Part shown: piece after piece, positions 20,747 through 32,359 of the stretch
Numbering within the stretch: the stretch's first letter is position 1
How the letters are laid out: every line of letters starts with the position of its first letter
Assembly: GCA_009192285.1 (NCBI GenBank)
Contig: WBVU01000011.1
Location: forward strand, 434,001 to 498,000
DNA from: Morchella semilibera
Lineage: Eukaryota > Ascomycota > Pezizomycetes > Pezizales > Morchellaceae
DNA length: 64,000 nt
Direction of reading: 5' to 3'
Notes under the pieces: generated by a model
What the model saw: only the letters and a program-made list of their open reading frames with translations
Told to the model about the DNA's origin: nothing
Databases searched by the model: none
Position numbers and translations under genes: made by a program

Positions 20747-23273
20747 TTAATGGCGATCATAACCAGCACCACTTTGCCAGTTCGTGCCATTCGAGCCTTG
20801 TTGACTGAAATCAAATCCTCCTTGTGACCTAGTGGAGGCTGCTGGTGATCTGTTGCCATCACGACTTGGTGATCTAGGGGTGCCCGTAGTGGTCAATAAT
20901 GGGAGCTGGTTGGATTGAGACATTTGGTTGTTGTTGTTGTTGTACATATTATTCCTTGAAGGGTCGTTTGTGGTCGCGGGGAAAAGGGGGACGGCGGGGC
21001 TCACAGGTGATCGTGGGGCGTCTCGATGGCTTGCTGCCATGGATCCGGCTGTTGATGGAGGTAAAGGAATACCAGTAGCATCTAGGCCCTTTGAGTTGTA
21101 GGAATCGTTATCCTCTTCGAGGTCGCGTTTCCTATACCCGGCTTTGGTGTCACCACGTGCGGTAGCGCCCAGAGCATCCAACTCTGTTGAAAGCATCATC
21201 TGGGAGTTGGATTTGATGAATGACGTTCGGTCATCACGCATCGGCTGGTAGCGGACATCGGGATTTTTAGAGATGAGCGCATAGATGGAAGAAATGAGTA
21301 CGAGAATAAGCAAAACGAGGGCGAAGGCAGCGTTGAGAATGAAAAAGATAACCCCCATAGCACCAATGACAATTCCCTAAATGAATGTTAGATCGAGACC
21401 CTGAACGAGTAGTAGCGGGAATACTGACAGGACCCTTGAAAACGTTTGTGAAGACTAGCAGGAAGATGACGTTGATGAAATTAATGACGCAAATAGCAAT
21501 GTTGAAAATGTTGGTCCTCTTGTCCATGAATGGCCTCATAAAACTGACAAGGATTAAGTATCCAATTTCAATAAGAACCAATGCTACCGCCTGAACGGTC
21601 CCGTTTCCTTGACCAAATGCGATAAACATGGCCTTCATCAACGTATACAACAGAACCGGCACAACAAAGTAATAAGCTGTAGCACGGAACTGGACATAGA
21701 GAAAGCCCCATCTGTTCAGGGAAGCTGGGTCTGAATAAAGAATGTAGGCCGGATTCTTGTGTAGCGACACTGAGCGTTGAGCAATTCGAATGACCTTAAA
21801 AGAAGCCCAAGCAAGGATTGCAGTCATCGAGAAAAAGAAGAAAACAGCAAGAGTGATGGCACCGCCTGAATCTTTCACGGTCAGTTCCCAAAGGCAGAGT
21901 ATTGCCATCTGGGGGTATCCAATAAGAACCTATAAATCTCATGTTAGACAGGTTCATGATCAAGGATACTGACTCTGGAGCATACCAATCGGTACATAAT
22001 TCCCTTCAAAACAGTGAGCCACCCGTTTCTAAAATCCAAAAATTTTGTTCCTTTTATCCACTTCATCTTTGCAGCACCTTCGCATGCTCCCTTAAAAGCA
22101 ACAACACCGAGCGCAACCAAAACCAAAAATGCAACGAAGAATGCTAATCCAGTCATGAAGAAGTTTGTTGCTTCAATACCTGCTTTGAAGGCGACCCTGT
22201 GAATTCCAGATACCTTGATGGTCTGAGTAGAATCGTTAATTCCGTTGTCATTGTTTGATCTGGGTACAAGGTCGCGCGATTCTAGTTTGGCATATGACTC
22301 AAATCCATACATGGCTGCTCGGCCAACATTGTTCTCCACAGCATCTAAGGAACGCTTTGCAACCTGAACAGAGACCTCTGTGAGAGCACCAAAAAGATTT
22401 GAAGGGGTTCCTCCAGTAGCCTGAATATACCAGTGGAAAATGTCCTGCATGAACGAAACCTTGATTATACCCATACTCCAGTCGAAGTTTTGAGTCCAAG
22501 CAGCAACGATTGGTGGGAGTGGAACAGCGGTCATTCCGACCATTGCTTGGGCCTGGAAGTATCCGAAAAGAGAGAGGGCGTTGGCAGCAACGTGGGCAGC
22601 AGTATTCGAGTGACCAAGGCCGGATGTAACGGCAGAGGCAATAAGGCCCATTCCAGCAATAATAGCTGTGGCCCAGCCTACACCATGAGTGTCTACAGTC
22701 TTCCCGTTGCTGAGAGGTGCTTCAACACAAGCAATCATCACACCCGTATCGGTCTTGTTGACCATGATCTTTGCCTTTCCATCAATGTCAGGAACCTGGT
22801 AAGCGATACCTAGACAAACAAATGTCAATAATTTCCACGCCGACAAAACTAAAACAAAAGATATATAGGTGCATACCTGGAATCTGGTTCGCAACAGAAG
22901 CTTCAATAGTCGTGTGAGATTCAAGATTGATCAAACCCTGTGTCATGGGACACATTCCTGAAAACCCCTCTCCCATTGTGCACGGATCCATTTGCCTCTC
23001 CAAGGCCTTATACCCATACGCAATAACCGACAAAGTAGCTGTGACATTCCCATTAATAGAAGATACACCGTTAATGTTGATATTGAGGATATAGTCGTCT
23101 GGAGAGAACGTAACATTGAATAAAGATGCCGAAAAACTAGAGTTGTCCATACAGGGGTTCAGAGACGTTGACTGAATCATTCTTTTGGCAGTGACATTTT
23201 CAGTACCGAAAGCAGCAAGAGCGAGCAGTAATGAGGGCACGATGCCTGATCTAGGTAATGAGCGACCCATCAT
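20747..23273 (-). CDS. FLC/TRP-like flavin-carrier membrane protein
   Basis: Four exons: 23273-22877, 22809-21986, 21929-21429 and 21376-20747, total 783 aa. The introns are 67, 56 and 52 nt (GTATGC..CTAG, GTATGC..TATAG, GTCAGT with TCTAAC branch site..TTTAG). The family (S. cerevisiae Flc1-3, S. pombe Pkd2/Trp663) sits in ER, vacuole or plasma membrane. It is linked to FAD transport, calcium leak and cell-wall integrity. Residues 1 to about 30 are a signal sequence. Residues about 30-190 form the luminal ML-like TRP_N domain with conserved cysteines (NPCMDNSSF, MDPCTMGEGFSGMCPM). About nine membrane segments follow between roughly 200 and 610, starting with WATAIIAGMGLIASAVTSG and including the conserved FDWSMGIIKVSFMQDIFHWY region. 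The last ~170 residues are a cytosolic serine/asparagine-rich tail ending near GGFDFSQQGSNG. The length is normal for the family. Which FLC paralogue it is cannot be told. Confidence 0.88.
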
Positions 23274-25787
23274 GATGGGCGTTGCAACGAGTGTGTTTGG
23301 TACTGAAGGTTGATACTAGAGGGGGAATTCCCCTTAGATGCCTGGCAAGGGTGATACTCTTATTGAAGACAGCTTGACGTGATTATAATAGTTGCTGGGT
23401 CGTGATATTTGGGGGATGGGGGGGGGACGTCACTGCAGTTTAGGGTGGGCTATGGGGGAGATCAAAAGCTGTGCTAACAGGAGGAAGCTAAGCGTTGTAT
23501 TCCTGTAAACGAGTGGTTGCAAACAAAGAAATGCTGATGTTTAGTTGGAACCGGTGAACTGTTGCGAAGCGAAAGCGGCGAAGTGGGTAAATCAAAAAGC
23601 GACCGTGGGGGAGAAGTATCGTGACGGAGGCTTCTTCTCACTTCACTTCAAAAGGGGAGTCAAAAAAACTAATGAATGAGAAGAAAAGAATGAAAAGAGA
23701 AAAGCCGAGAAAGCAAGCTGTCTCGAGGCTGGCTGTCTGTATATTAATCTGACTGGTCGATTGATTTTGGAGGGTCTGGACAGACAGCCAAGTTAGAATT
23801 GGTTGGAAAAAGAGAGGGGGGGAAGAGGGTGGAGGGGTGTGTAAAAGTTGGGGAGCAGCAGGTCAGGTATGTACTCTATGGTAGAAACGCAGTAAAACGG
23901 AAAGGGGGACAGCCGTATGGGTTGGACGGAACCCCCAGGAAAGGAACGTACCCCGAACCAGAGTGTCGTCGCAAGCAAATATGTGAGCCAAGCCCAAACT
24001 GTGCAACGGGCGGCAAGGAACTGTGGTTGTGCACTGCCTCTCACTGTGATGGGTGATACCCAAATTAGGCGGAATGATTGGGACCCGCAACAAATTCTTC
24101 GTACTGAACAGTTTCGACGGGGATCTGATGGTACGCCCGGACCCGATACAAGAGCGCGAATCTGTTACAGATTCACAAATGCGGTTTAAAGTATGGAGAA
24201 GTTAGATTTAAAACGAGGAGAGAAACCGTCTTGAAGATCCAAATGTGAGAATAGACTACAGTACTGTACTTAGTAGTAGTAGTACTCTCGTAGTCGCAAC
24301 AATGCGCAATGAGACTGATAAACTCAGATACTCGGGGGGGCGACGGATGGGATAGACCTTATGAAAGGTGAATATTAGAGGAGTGATACTTGGACCAGGC
24401 TACTTACGAAATCTCTCTTACGCACAAGTAAGGTGACCACGGAGATCTTCACGACGTCAGGTCGCAGAAGACTTCCTTGGATCTTTCCTACTACTTACAG
24501 TTCCAGGAGCACATAACATAAAAAGAACCCCCCAGCGACAAGAGGTTTTTTTTTTCCCCTTTAGTTCCCCAAGAAAAGTGAATACTGTTGTTCCCTTTAT
24601 GCCTGCCTTCTCATCACACACCTTGCATTTGTTATGGGCGCACCGTTATAATTGACCCCGGGTATCTTAACGGCTATTGGCTGTAGCCGTTATTAACCAC
24701 CACTTGCCCAAAACGATTAACACCTCAGCTTGTGAGTGATGGTTCTGTCATTGGAGCGTTTATCCTATTTAAGAATATTTTGGTGTGTTCTCTACAGGCA
24801 TAGGTGCGCCAAAGATTCTAATCTCGGTTTCAACCCATGGGCAGAACTGCTCAGCCAGTTGAAGGGTTAGGGCTCAAGGCACGAAATATTGCATGTAGGT
24901 ATATCTAGAGTATGTAGTTTCCCAAAGGAAGGATAAGAACAAAGGAAGGAGGTAAATTGCGAGTTGTTTAGCCAGCATCTGGAGACGGAGGCACTTTATT
25001 TCTACACAGGGGAATCGGACCCTGGCGACTTCCTTCCAAAAGCATTTACACCTCGGGAGGAGTGAGAACTCGTATCCGTTCAACTTATTAAGGTTTACCT
25101 TGCCCCTCACCCACTGGCGTAAGTAATATCATGGGTACAATAACACTAAGAGTACATGTACCCACAATTATCTCCTAATTTACATGTAGGCAATATCGTT
25201 CCAATGTAAGCCGGCGGCTGAGCTGTGTGCAAGACCTTACATCATCTCATACCCTTAAGAGATTTCTTTCCCTAAATCGCGGGCCCAGTGATCATCCTGG
25301 AATTACCTGTAGAGAAATAAAACTACTGGATCTCAGTATGACCTCAGCCTTTCGTGTTTTTGTCTCAAAAACATGAACCTTTACATGGTTGGATGCTATG
25401 ACGATGGCGAATGGATACCTCCATGAAACTACTCTCATGAATTTGCCTCCCGTAGGAAAGCAGGTTCTAGGGTTGAAAAAGTCCTCAACCAAGAAAGGAA
25501 AAATAAATGCGACCACAACGCATCAGATGCATCATGCAAGATGGGACTGGCTTCCCCTCCACTTCCCCATGTTACCGAATCCCGAGATAAAAATGGACCC
25601 TGCAGGCGCGCAGAGCACTTTCACACCCCACCTAAGCGGGTAGGGTTAGGGCTTGCGGCAAATTTTAGCGAGAGCCAAGTCTACAGACGAGAAACCACAC
25701 ACGAAAACTTTTTTTGCGAGAGATGCTAAAAGTGCAACACCAGATAAATATCACAACCTTCCCCATTACCCCCTCTTCTTTCATCTC
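23274..25787. other. divergent promoter region between FLC and the HAS1-like gene
   Basis: About 2.5 kb between two divergent starts. It holds a long purine-rich stretch (about 23645-23720), TACATGTA palindromes (25153-25160, 25181-25188), GGGTTAGGG-like sequence at about 24864 and the telobox at 25641-25651. No gene recognised. Confidence 0.55.
25641..25651 (+). promoter_or_regulatory. telobox (TAGGGTTAGGG) upstream of the HAS1-like / snoRNA host gene
   Basis: TAGGGTTAGGG lies 137 bp before the ATG at 25788. Such telomere-repeat-like boxes are bound by Tbf1-type factors, which in yeast control ribosome-biogenesis and snoRNA genes. The host gene here carries two snoRNAs and belongs to a ribosome-assembly helicase family, so the site fits. 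The role is inference. Confidence 0.45.
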
Positions 25788-28026
25788 ATGGATAATCAAG
25801 AAAGATCAGCGAAGAAGAGGAAAGTAGCCGAAAGGGACTCCAAAAAGCCAGAAGTACTCAAAACCCCAAAATCCCCCGCGGGGAAGAAGCGGAGCGCACA
25901 GCGAAAACCTGCAAACGGACCAAAACAGCCAAAATCTAAGCCCGAGAAGTCCGAGAAGACCGATGAGCCAATTGTCGAGACCGAAAAACAACACGATGTG
26001 CAGGAAGTCGCCATTGCTGTCAGCGATGTAACTCTATCAACCCCAAAGGTCTTCTCAGACTTGAACCTCACACCCGAAATCCAGAGGGCGATTTCCTCTA
26101 TCGGATACTCAGATTTAAAGGGAATTCAATCGAGCGCAATTCCCACTATACTCACCGGCAAAGATGTAAGTTTCTTTTTATCAAGCCCCACCCGTATCTA
26201 GAACATCAATTCTGACAACCCCCGCTTTAGGCCATAGTTACATCGGCTGGTGGAAGCGGAAAGTCCACCGCTGCTCTTGTGTCCTCCATCTCCCTCCTCC
26301 AATCGAAGCGCTTCAAGCCTCGGAATGGGACCGGTGTCATTTTCCTGACCCCTACCCGCGAGGTAGCCCATCAATTCCTGGGGGTCGCAACTGGGCTCCT
26401 CGAGGATGCCCCTCAGACTGCAGGAATTGTCACTGACCAGGCCAACTTCCGAGCAGAAGCCGATAAATTGGCAAAGGGTATCAATGTTCTCATTGCTACC
26501 CCCCGACAGCTCCTGAAACATTTGAAAGAAACGGTTGCATTCGTTGTGAAGGGACTGCACACTGTTATCCTTGATGATGGTGAGCGGTTACTAGACACCA
26601 AGACACAGGAGGCTGTCCAGCAGATCCTCGAGATTCTTCCCAAAACGAAGCAAACCGTTCTCCTTACAAGCACCGACTCGAACGTTGCTGAGAGTCTTGC
26701 TCTAAAGAAGCCGGTAACCGTACGAGCTGGGAGCACGACTTCCACGGAGGTAACTCCTGTTGAAAGTCGTGTGCAAGGATACGTTATGACCCCAACGGAA
26801 AAACGCTTCTTATTGCTTTTCTCTTTTGTGAAGAAGTTCCAGAAGAAGAAAGTGGTTGTTGTCGTGTCCTCTACTGCAGCTGCGCAGGCTTACAGCGACA
26901 TCCTGATGGCAATGGGTCTCCCTGTTTCCCAGATGCATGGGAAGCAGAACTCCAAGATCAATGCTTCAAATCTTGCCGAGTTCAAGGAGGCCGAGCAAGG
27001 AACTTTAATTTGCACAGACACCGTGTATCAAACTCTAGAGGTACGTATTCACACGCACATAGCCACAACCTCTTTTTCTTTTTTCCCCTTCCCGTCACTG
27101 TTAGTTGAATGATTGCCTTCTATCATGATGAGAAGAAATTGGTCCGTGTTAATGAGGCGGATTAAGACCCCGCTAAATGAAAACAAAACCATACGAGCTT
27201 TGCTCTCTCTGATCCTACTTAATTCTACCCTCTTTATATCCTACTTTGACCCCAGTTGGAGATGTATCTAACCATACTCTACTATCCAGGTTCCCAATCT
27301 TGATTGGATCATCCAATACGACCCCCCAGAAAACCCAACCCGCTACACCTCTCGCCTTGGCACAAGCACAGCCAAAAGCGTAATCTTCCTCCAACCCACA
27401 GAGGCCGGCTTTGTCGACTACTTGAAGAAGGCCGGCGTCACCACTGAGGAATTCGACTTCTCAAATAAGCAGCTCGCAGCTGTACAGATCAACCTGCAGA
27501 AGCTAGTTACAAAGAACTATGCCATTCACTGCTTAGCAAAGGATGCCTTCAGGTTAGTACCCCCACACAAAAGTCTTATTCCCAACCATCGTTCGACGCG
27601 GGCGAAGAAGTGTGGTTTTATGATGAGAATAAATTGGTCCGTGTTAATGAGGTGGATTAAGACCCCGCTAAATGAAATCAAAACCATATGAGCTCTGCTC
27701 TATCTGATCCTCACACTTCTTACCCCATTATTCTTCCTATCTCCCCGCCGCATCCCTAGTATCAAAGATCGCTTTCCAAATGACTAATCAACTCGCCCCG
27801 CTATTACAGGTCATACCTCAAAAACTACACATCCCATATCCTCCCCTCCGTCTTTTCCGTAAAGGCCCTCGACCTGGTCAAGGTTGCAAAAAGCTTCGGC
27901 TTTGAGGTGCCGCCACGAGTCGAGGTAGGGGAACCAGAGGTGAAGGAAGAGAAGTGGAGAATGACTTATGGGCCGGTAACGCCGGGATTCAAGGGCGTGA
28001 AGAGAAGAAGAGGCATCACGGGTTAA
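25788..28026 (+). CDS. HAS1-like DEAD-box protein with degenerate catalytic motifs (predicted pseudo-helicase), host of two snoRNAs
   Basis: Four exons: 25788-26165, 26231-27040, 27290-27552 and 27810-28026, total 555 aa. Introns are 65, 249 and 257 nt. HAS1 is the nucleolar DEAD-box RNA helicase of 18S and 60S assembly. The scaffold is clearly HAS1-like: the [16 protein letters not shown] and KRFLLLFSF segments, [12 protein letters not shown], and the C-terminal [35 protein letters not shown] extension. The Q motif glutamine (114) and Walker A GSGKS (134-138) survive. Motif II is DDGE (241-244) where DEAD is expected, motif III is STD (273-275) instead of SAT, and motif Ib is TPRQ instead of TPGR. 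Motif V is TDTVYQTLE (388-396) instead of TDVAARGLD, and motif VI is SRLGTSTA (417-424), lacking the arginine fingers of HRxGRTAR. The frame and splice sites are intact, so it is probably a maintained non-catalytic paralogue; a canonical HAS1 should exist elsewhere. Confidence 0.85.
27120..27218 (+). ncRNA. intronic box C/D snoRNA, U18/snR18-like, copy 1
   Basis: It lies in intron 2 of the HAS1-like gene (27041-27289). Box C ATGATGA is at 27125-27131 and box D CTGA at 27209-27212. An internal D'-like ATGA is at 27152-27155 and a C'-like AAATGAA at about 27175-27181. The guide TTGGTCCGTGTT (27139-27150) is the exact complement of the eukaryotic LSU rRNA stretch AACACGGACCAA. Counting five nucleotides upstream of D' selects the A of 'ACAC', which from memory is the U18/snR18 target (Am649 of yeast 25S, next to Cm650). 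A terminal stem is not obvious for this copy. Ends are approximate. An exonucleolytically trimmed, intron-borne snoRNA is the expected biogenesis. Confidence 0.75.
27609..27717 (+). ncRNA. intronic box C/D snoRNA, U18/snR18-like, copy 2
   Basis: It lies in intron 3 of the HAS1-like gene (27553-27809). Box C ATGATGA is at 27620-27626, the D'-like ATGA at 27647-27650 and box D CTGA at 27704-27707. The guide TTGGTCCGTGTT (27634-27645) is the same as in copy 1. Over about 92 nt the two copies differ at about six positions, none in the D' guide and about three in the stretch before box D. Here AGTGTG (27609-27614) can pair with CACACT (27712-27717) as a terminal stem just outside the boxes. The rest of the two introns is unrelated, so only the snoRNA was duplicated or conserved. 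Confidence 0.75.
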
Positions 28027-31000
28027 TGTCCCTGCGTATGTGGTGTAGTATTACACTCATGTAGACATGTATTGTACGATTCTGTATATTAATCATCTTT
28101 TCTGCTGGTTTGGTCTGGTTTTGGAGCGATAAAAGTTATTCTTTTACCCACTTGAGATTATTCCGCTTTTCACTAGTCCACCTATTATCTTGCAAGCTTG
28201 TTCCGTGACACCCGTATTGGCATCTGGTACGCGATGTGATGCAGGCACATTTTACTCTTATTACATGAACGGGCGAAACGACTGTTTGTCTCCTGCCTAG
28301 CACCATTATCACCCAAGGGGCACCTATATGTGCCTGCTCATATTATACAATCGGGGCTGTGTTCGGGTGGACCGTTATTCTCCTGAAAGGAGACCAACCT
28401 TATTTTTCGGATCGTCTCCCGAAACCCAAGGAAGTTTCGAGTTGCAAGGATTAAGGTGTAACTGAGGATATTTAGTTACCCGCACACTCACACTCACACT
28501 GCCCATATCTCATCCAGCGATCTCCGCAGTATCAGATCATATTCTGCCTTCGTCGCTTAAGATGGATCACTTGCATTGCATGCAGACGTGGAAATATCTA
28601 AGATTGTACCTGCATCAAATTCACAAAAACTCGGTATTCGCAACTGAACTAGGGAACGTCATGCCTCAGTCATTAACTCCAAACCACTGAATCGACCCCA
28701 AAGCCTATAGAAATTCGAAACCTCACCGTCTAACCCCCCCCCCCTCCAACTCCTGGAAGTCTGAACCGATAGGCTACAATTGGCGACTCTGACGTTGAGA
28801 GTATTGGCAGCTCTAAAGAAAATATTGGCAGTACAGGGGGGTAGGTAGGTACATGGAGGTGGTGATAATATGATAAAGCCCGATCTAGAGCCCCCGCGGG
28901 GGTTTGGAGTAGTAGTGCCTGTATCTGTGAGTTAAAGAATGGTACCTACGCGCAATTACCAGCCAAGCCGTGCACCTGTACCCAAGAGCCAGGATAATAG
29001 TTTAGTCGTAGTGGGTTAATTGGCGGAATTGACGAAGCCAGCAGATTGATGATTACAAAGTCGTCAAGGCGGGCCACTGGAGACCGAATTATTATATTGC
29101 CAGCCAACAAAAAACCAAGACCGGTAGGATCCACGTATGTAAGGAAGGACCCACTTTCTACTTGGCCACCAAGTAACTTTCGCCCTTAGGCCAACGGAAT
29201 AATGCCAATTGTCATGGCAAGACGTTTTGCCAAGTCCCAAGCCGGACGAACCTACCAAATACCTAATAGTTAAATTGATACCTATAAAATTGCACACCAT
29301 CTCCAAGTCCGAAATCTGAGCGTCTGTAAGCCTTTCAAAAGAACAAACAATCCGTGCAGAGGATGTATGCCTTTGGAGCGCCCGTAACCCCCCAAGGGCG
29401 CTAATCAGCCCCCTTTGAGCAGATTTCACTGATGATACCAGGCTGAATGAGGATTTTCTACTATTCCTATCATTGACCGATGCTAAATTATTAGTGTATT
29501 CAATCGATTTCCTCCCTATGTGAAATCTCGGCATTAAACTACCCCGCCTCGCCTTAAGATTATATCCATAACTCGTAATCTCTTCCCCCTAGGTTGCCAA
29601 TAATTCCGGAGGGACCTCCGCCTTATGTAATAACATTAAAACTTCACGGACCTTGCAGCATTATCACACGCTATCACTCGTCGTTATGTAAGCCGACCAT
29701 ATTAATAGTAAGGCCCAACGTAAAACCCATAAAACCTATAGAAACTCCATGTTTGAGTAGGTTACGGATCCACATCCCTAGTTTGCTCGGGTGAAACACT
29801 TGGATGATGTTGATCGTCATCCTACTAAACTGGGCTAGTATGTACTAGTTAATGGAAACTTGGGCGACGCGTCACCCCGTTGACGAGAAGTGAAAAAAAA
29901 TACAACTGCAAAGAACACGATACGACGAGGCTGCGTAATTGTGACCGTTATACCGTAAGGCGTTGGTCCTATTTCCACTCGCTTGATCTCACTCGCTTGT
30001 GGCGGCTATTCTGACGAGAATTCCCACAAAGTGCGTTTACAACAAAACATGCGAGGCCCCTGATTCGCGGAGCTAGCTCCGGGAGCAGATCATCGATGAT
30101 CACTCATATTTGCACCTTCACTGGCAATGATCACGGTAGTGGCCATTCCCTGTCTGTCGCACATGACTGACAGCGCTAATGTAGTAATTGTAAATAGCAA
30201 CCCCTTGAGTAAGCTTCAGGTTTGATGCCTGGTTAACCGTATGGCCTCGATGTCCCTCTGAGAATAGATATATCACATACCGCATTACCTTGGTGTGATT
30301 ATACGTGCATGTCAGCTCGCCTTTTTTTTTTGTCCTTTGTTAACGTTACATGTCCCGAGACAGTATCGGGAGAGAACCCGCGGTTTCCTTCCATCGATCT
30401 CTAAAGCCAAAAATATAGGGGTCCGTTATTGCCGCTATTGTACAGGGTTAAATATAAACGTCCTTCCGTTTGAGGGATACACCCCTTGGCACGTACCGTT
30501 GTACCAATATGATGGTGTGATCACGAAGTGTTTCGTTTCCGGCATATTTAGGCTCTAGGGACCATGCCTATATTATCTAATCTTCCCGTCGTACAATGGT
30601 TTGAGGGCTCTCTCCCTCACCGGTTAGAAATCCGAGTGACCAGACATGATCGAACGTACTCCATTTTCCGAATCGAAGGCCCGCGAGTTGCACCGGAGGG
30701 GGAGACGCGACAACAACGGACATGACAACATCCAGTCTCTGAGATGTCTCCGCGGACAGACCTTCCCTCCTTGAGTTTCTTCATCTCATCTCAACCCCCT
30801 CACTCGACGGCCCGAAGTTAAGAGAACACCCCGGGACAAAGCATCATATGCCTGGCCAGCTGCTTTGGCCTGTCTCAAAGTCTGTTGTCACATCGGCGGG
30901 ACCTTAAAACAACCTCCGGAAAGGAAGATCAAAACAAACACTCGCCATAGACCTAGCTACTATAGGAAGGTGTTGCTGGGTGTAAAAAAGGCCAGGGGAC

Positions 31001-32359
31001 AGGAAGCGTAGAGACCATCAAGTGAATAAAAGAGATAGGGCATAGGATGGGTACCAATGAGAGTTTTAAGGTGTGGGTATAGGGTGCAGTGGAGATGAAG
31101 TGAAGAGTAGTGTGGGAGCGGGTAGAGAAGGTCAAAGACGACGAACCAAGGGATCTGGCTCGAATCAGCAAAGCAAGGCAGCAGAGAAGGAAATCATGAA
31201 AGGATAGGGCATATAATCGGACACTGGCTAGTCCATCTACTAACTAACCTAGCTATATGTAGCCTCATGCCTAGGCTGCGTTGTGTCTGTAGGACGAGCA
31301 ACGAGTTGAACAAAAGTCTAGGGACGAGACTACACAGCGTAGATCTCATCCCAGATATAAAACAACAGAGCAACAACAACAAGCATCACAGCACAAATGT
31401 ATCCTCGCAAATCGTCCCCATTTCTTGGGGCGTTACAGCTTATTTTGTTCCGATTTGTATATCCCAAGGCTTGGCTAAAACAAAAAAAAGGGACTCACTT
31501 CCAGAAGCTCCACCATCAACACCGCATCACTACAGTATAAAAAAAAAACAGGGGCGAAGTCACTACGGAACTTGGCGATGAATACCGAATTAAACCAGCA
31601 TTGGAGAAAGAGTACTGCACTAACGGGAATACCGTAGTGATCCCGCCCCTCTTTTTGGTACTGTATTTATCCCCCAGACATTTATTTTTGCACTATAAAG
31701 ACCTAAATACAATATTGATAAGACTAACACAAAAAAAACCCTCGAAAATCTTCTTCACAGCCCATCACTCGCACTTCCACCAAGGCCCGCGCGCCACCAC
31801 CCATATCACGACGATTCTCGTTTCACCACAGTCTACAAGGAACTAGTAGAGTAGGAGACAAAAGCCAGAGAACGGGGGGGTGGAGGGGTGGGGGGGTGGG
31901 GGTCACACTTACACTACTCAACAGGCTCTCACCGTGTAAATATATGTTCAGGAATGGTCCCGCCGCCCCATTCACCAACACACCACAACAGCACCTAACG
32001 GAACAGAATGGTCGAATTGCTAAGATTGTTATCATACAGCTGTTACATACCCCAACCAACCCTGTCGACTAAGAACTACATGCAGTGAGGCGAGTATCAC
32101 ATCGAAGAAGAAGACTCAAAGAACCAGAAGTGGCATATCCAGCCAAAGCCAAGGAGAAGAATCAGAAAAGTAAAGTATCAGTACACATCCCACCACCACC
32201 CCGCCAACAGACCCAACAACCCTCCAGAACATCACGAGAGCTCTGCTCTAGCTAGTCACACCATTACAACTTCCCCACTCCCACCACAACCAAGAAAGAA
32301 AATCAAAGAAAAAGAGGAGAAGAAAAAAGATATGAATATAAAAAAAAAAAGAGTCTACT
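28027..32359. other. gene-poor intergenic region
   Basis: About 4.3 kb between convergent genes with no supportable coding sequence. It contains adjacent perfect palindromes (30069-30080 and 30088-30101), a MITE-end-like sequence (31317-31332) and G/C homopolymers (about 28735-28745, 31876-31902). A 156-codon open frame at 29064-29534 (-) has no recognisable domain and is probably chance. Confidence 0.55.
31317..31332. mobile_element. solitary MITE terminal repeat, same family as the 17.2-kb element
   Basis: TCTAGGGACGAGACTA matches the right end of the 17237-17352 MITE (TCTAGGAACGAGACTA) at 15 of 16 positions. I find no matching left end or target-site duplication nearby, so this would be a truncated copy. 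A chance match is possible. Confidence 0.35.

Noticed and set aside
27041-27809. Introner-like or transposon explanation for the repeated intron segment
   Set aside because: Only the internal ~92 nt is shared, with C and D boxes and an rRNA guide. Intron ends differ and there are no terminal repeats, so duplicated snoRNA fits better.
29064-29534. 156-codon minus-strand frame
   Set aside because: No recognisable domain and located in featureless intergenic DNA; probably chance.
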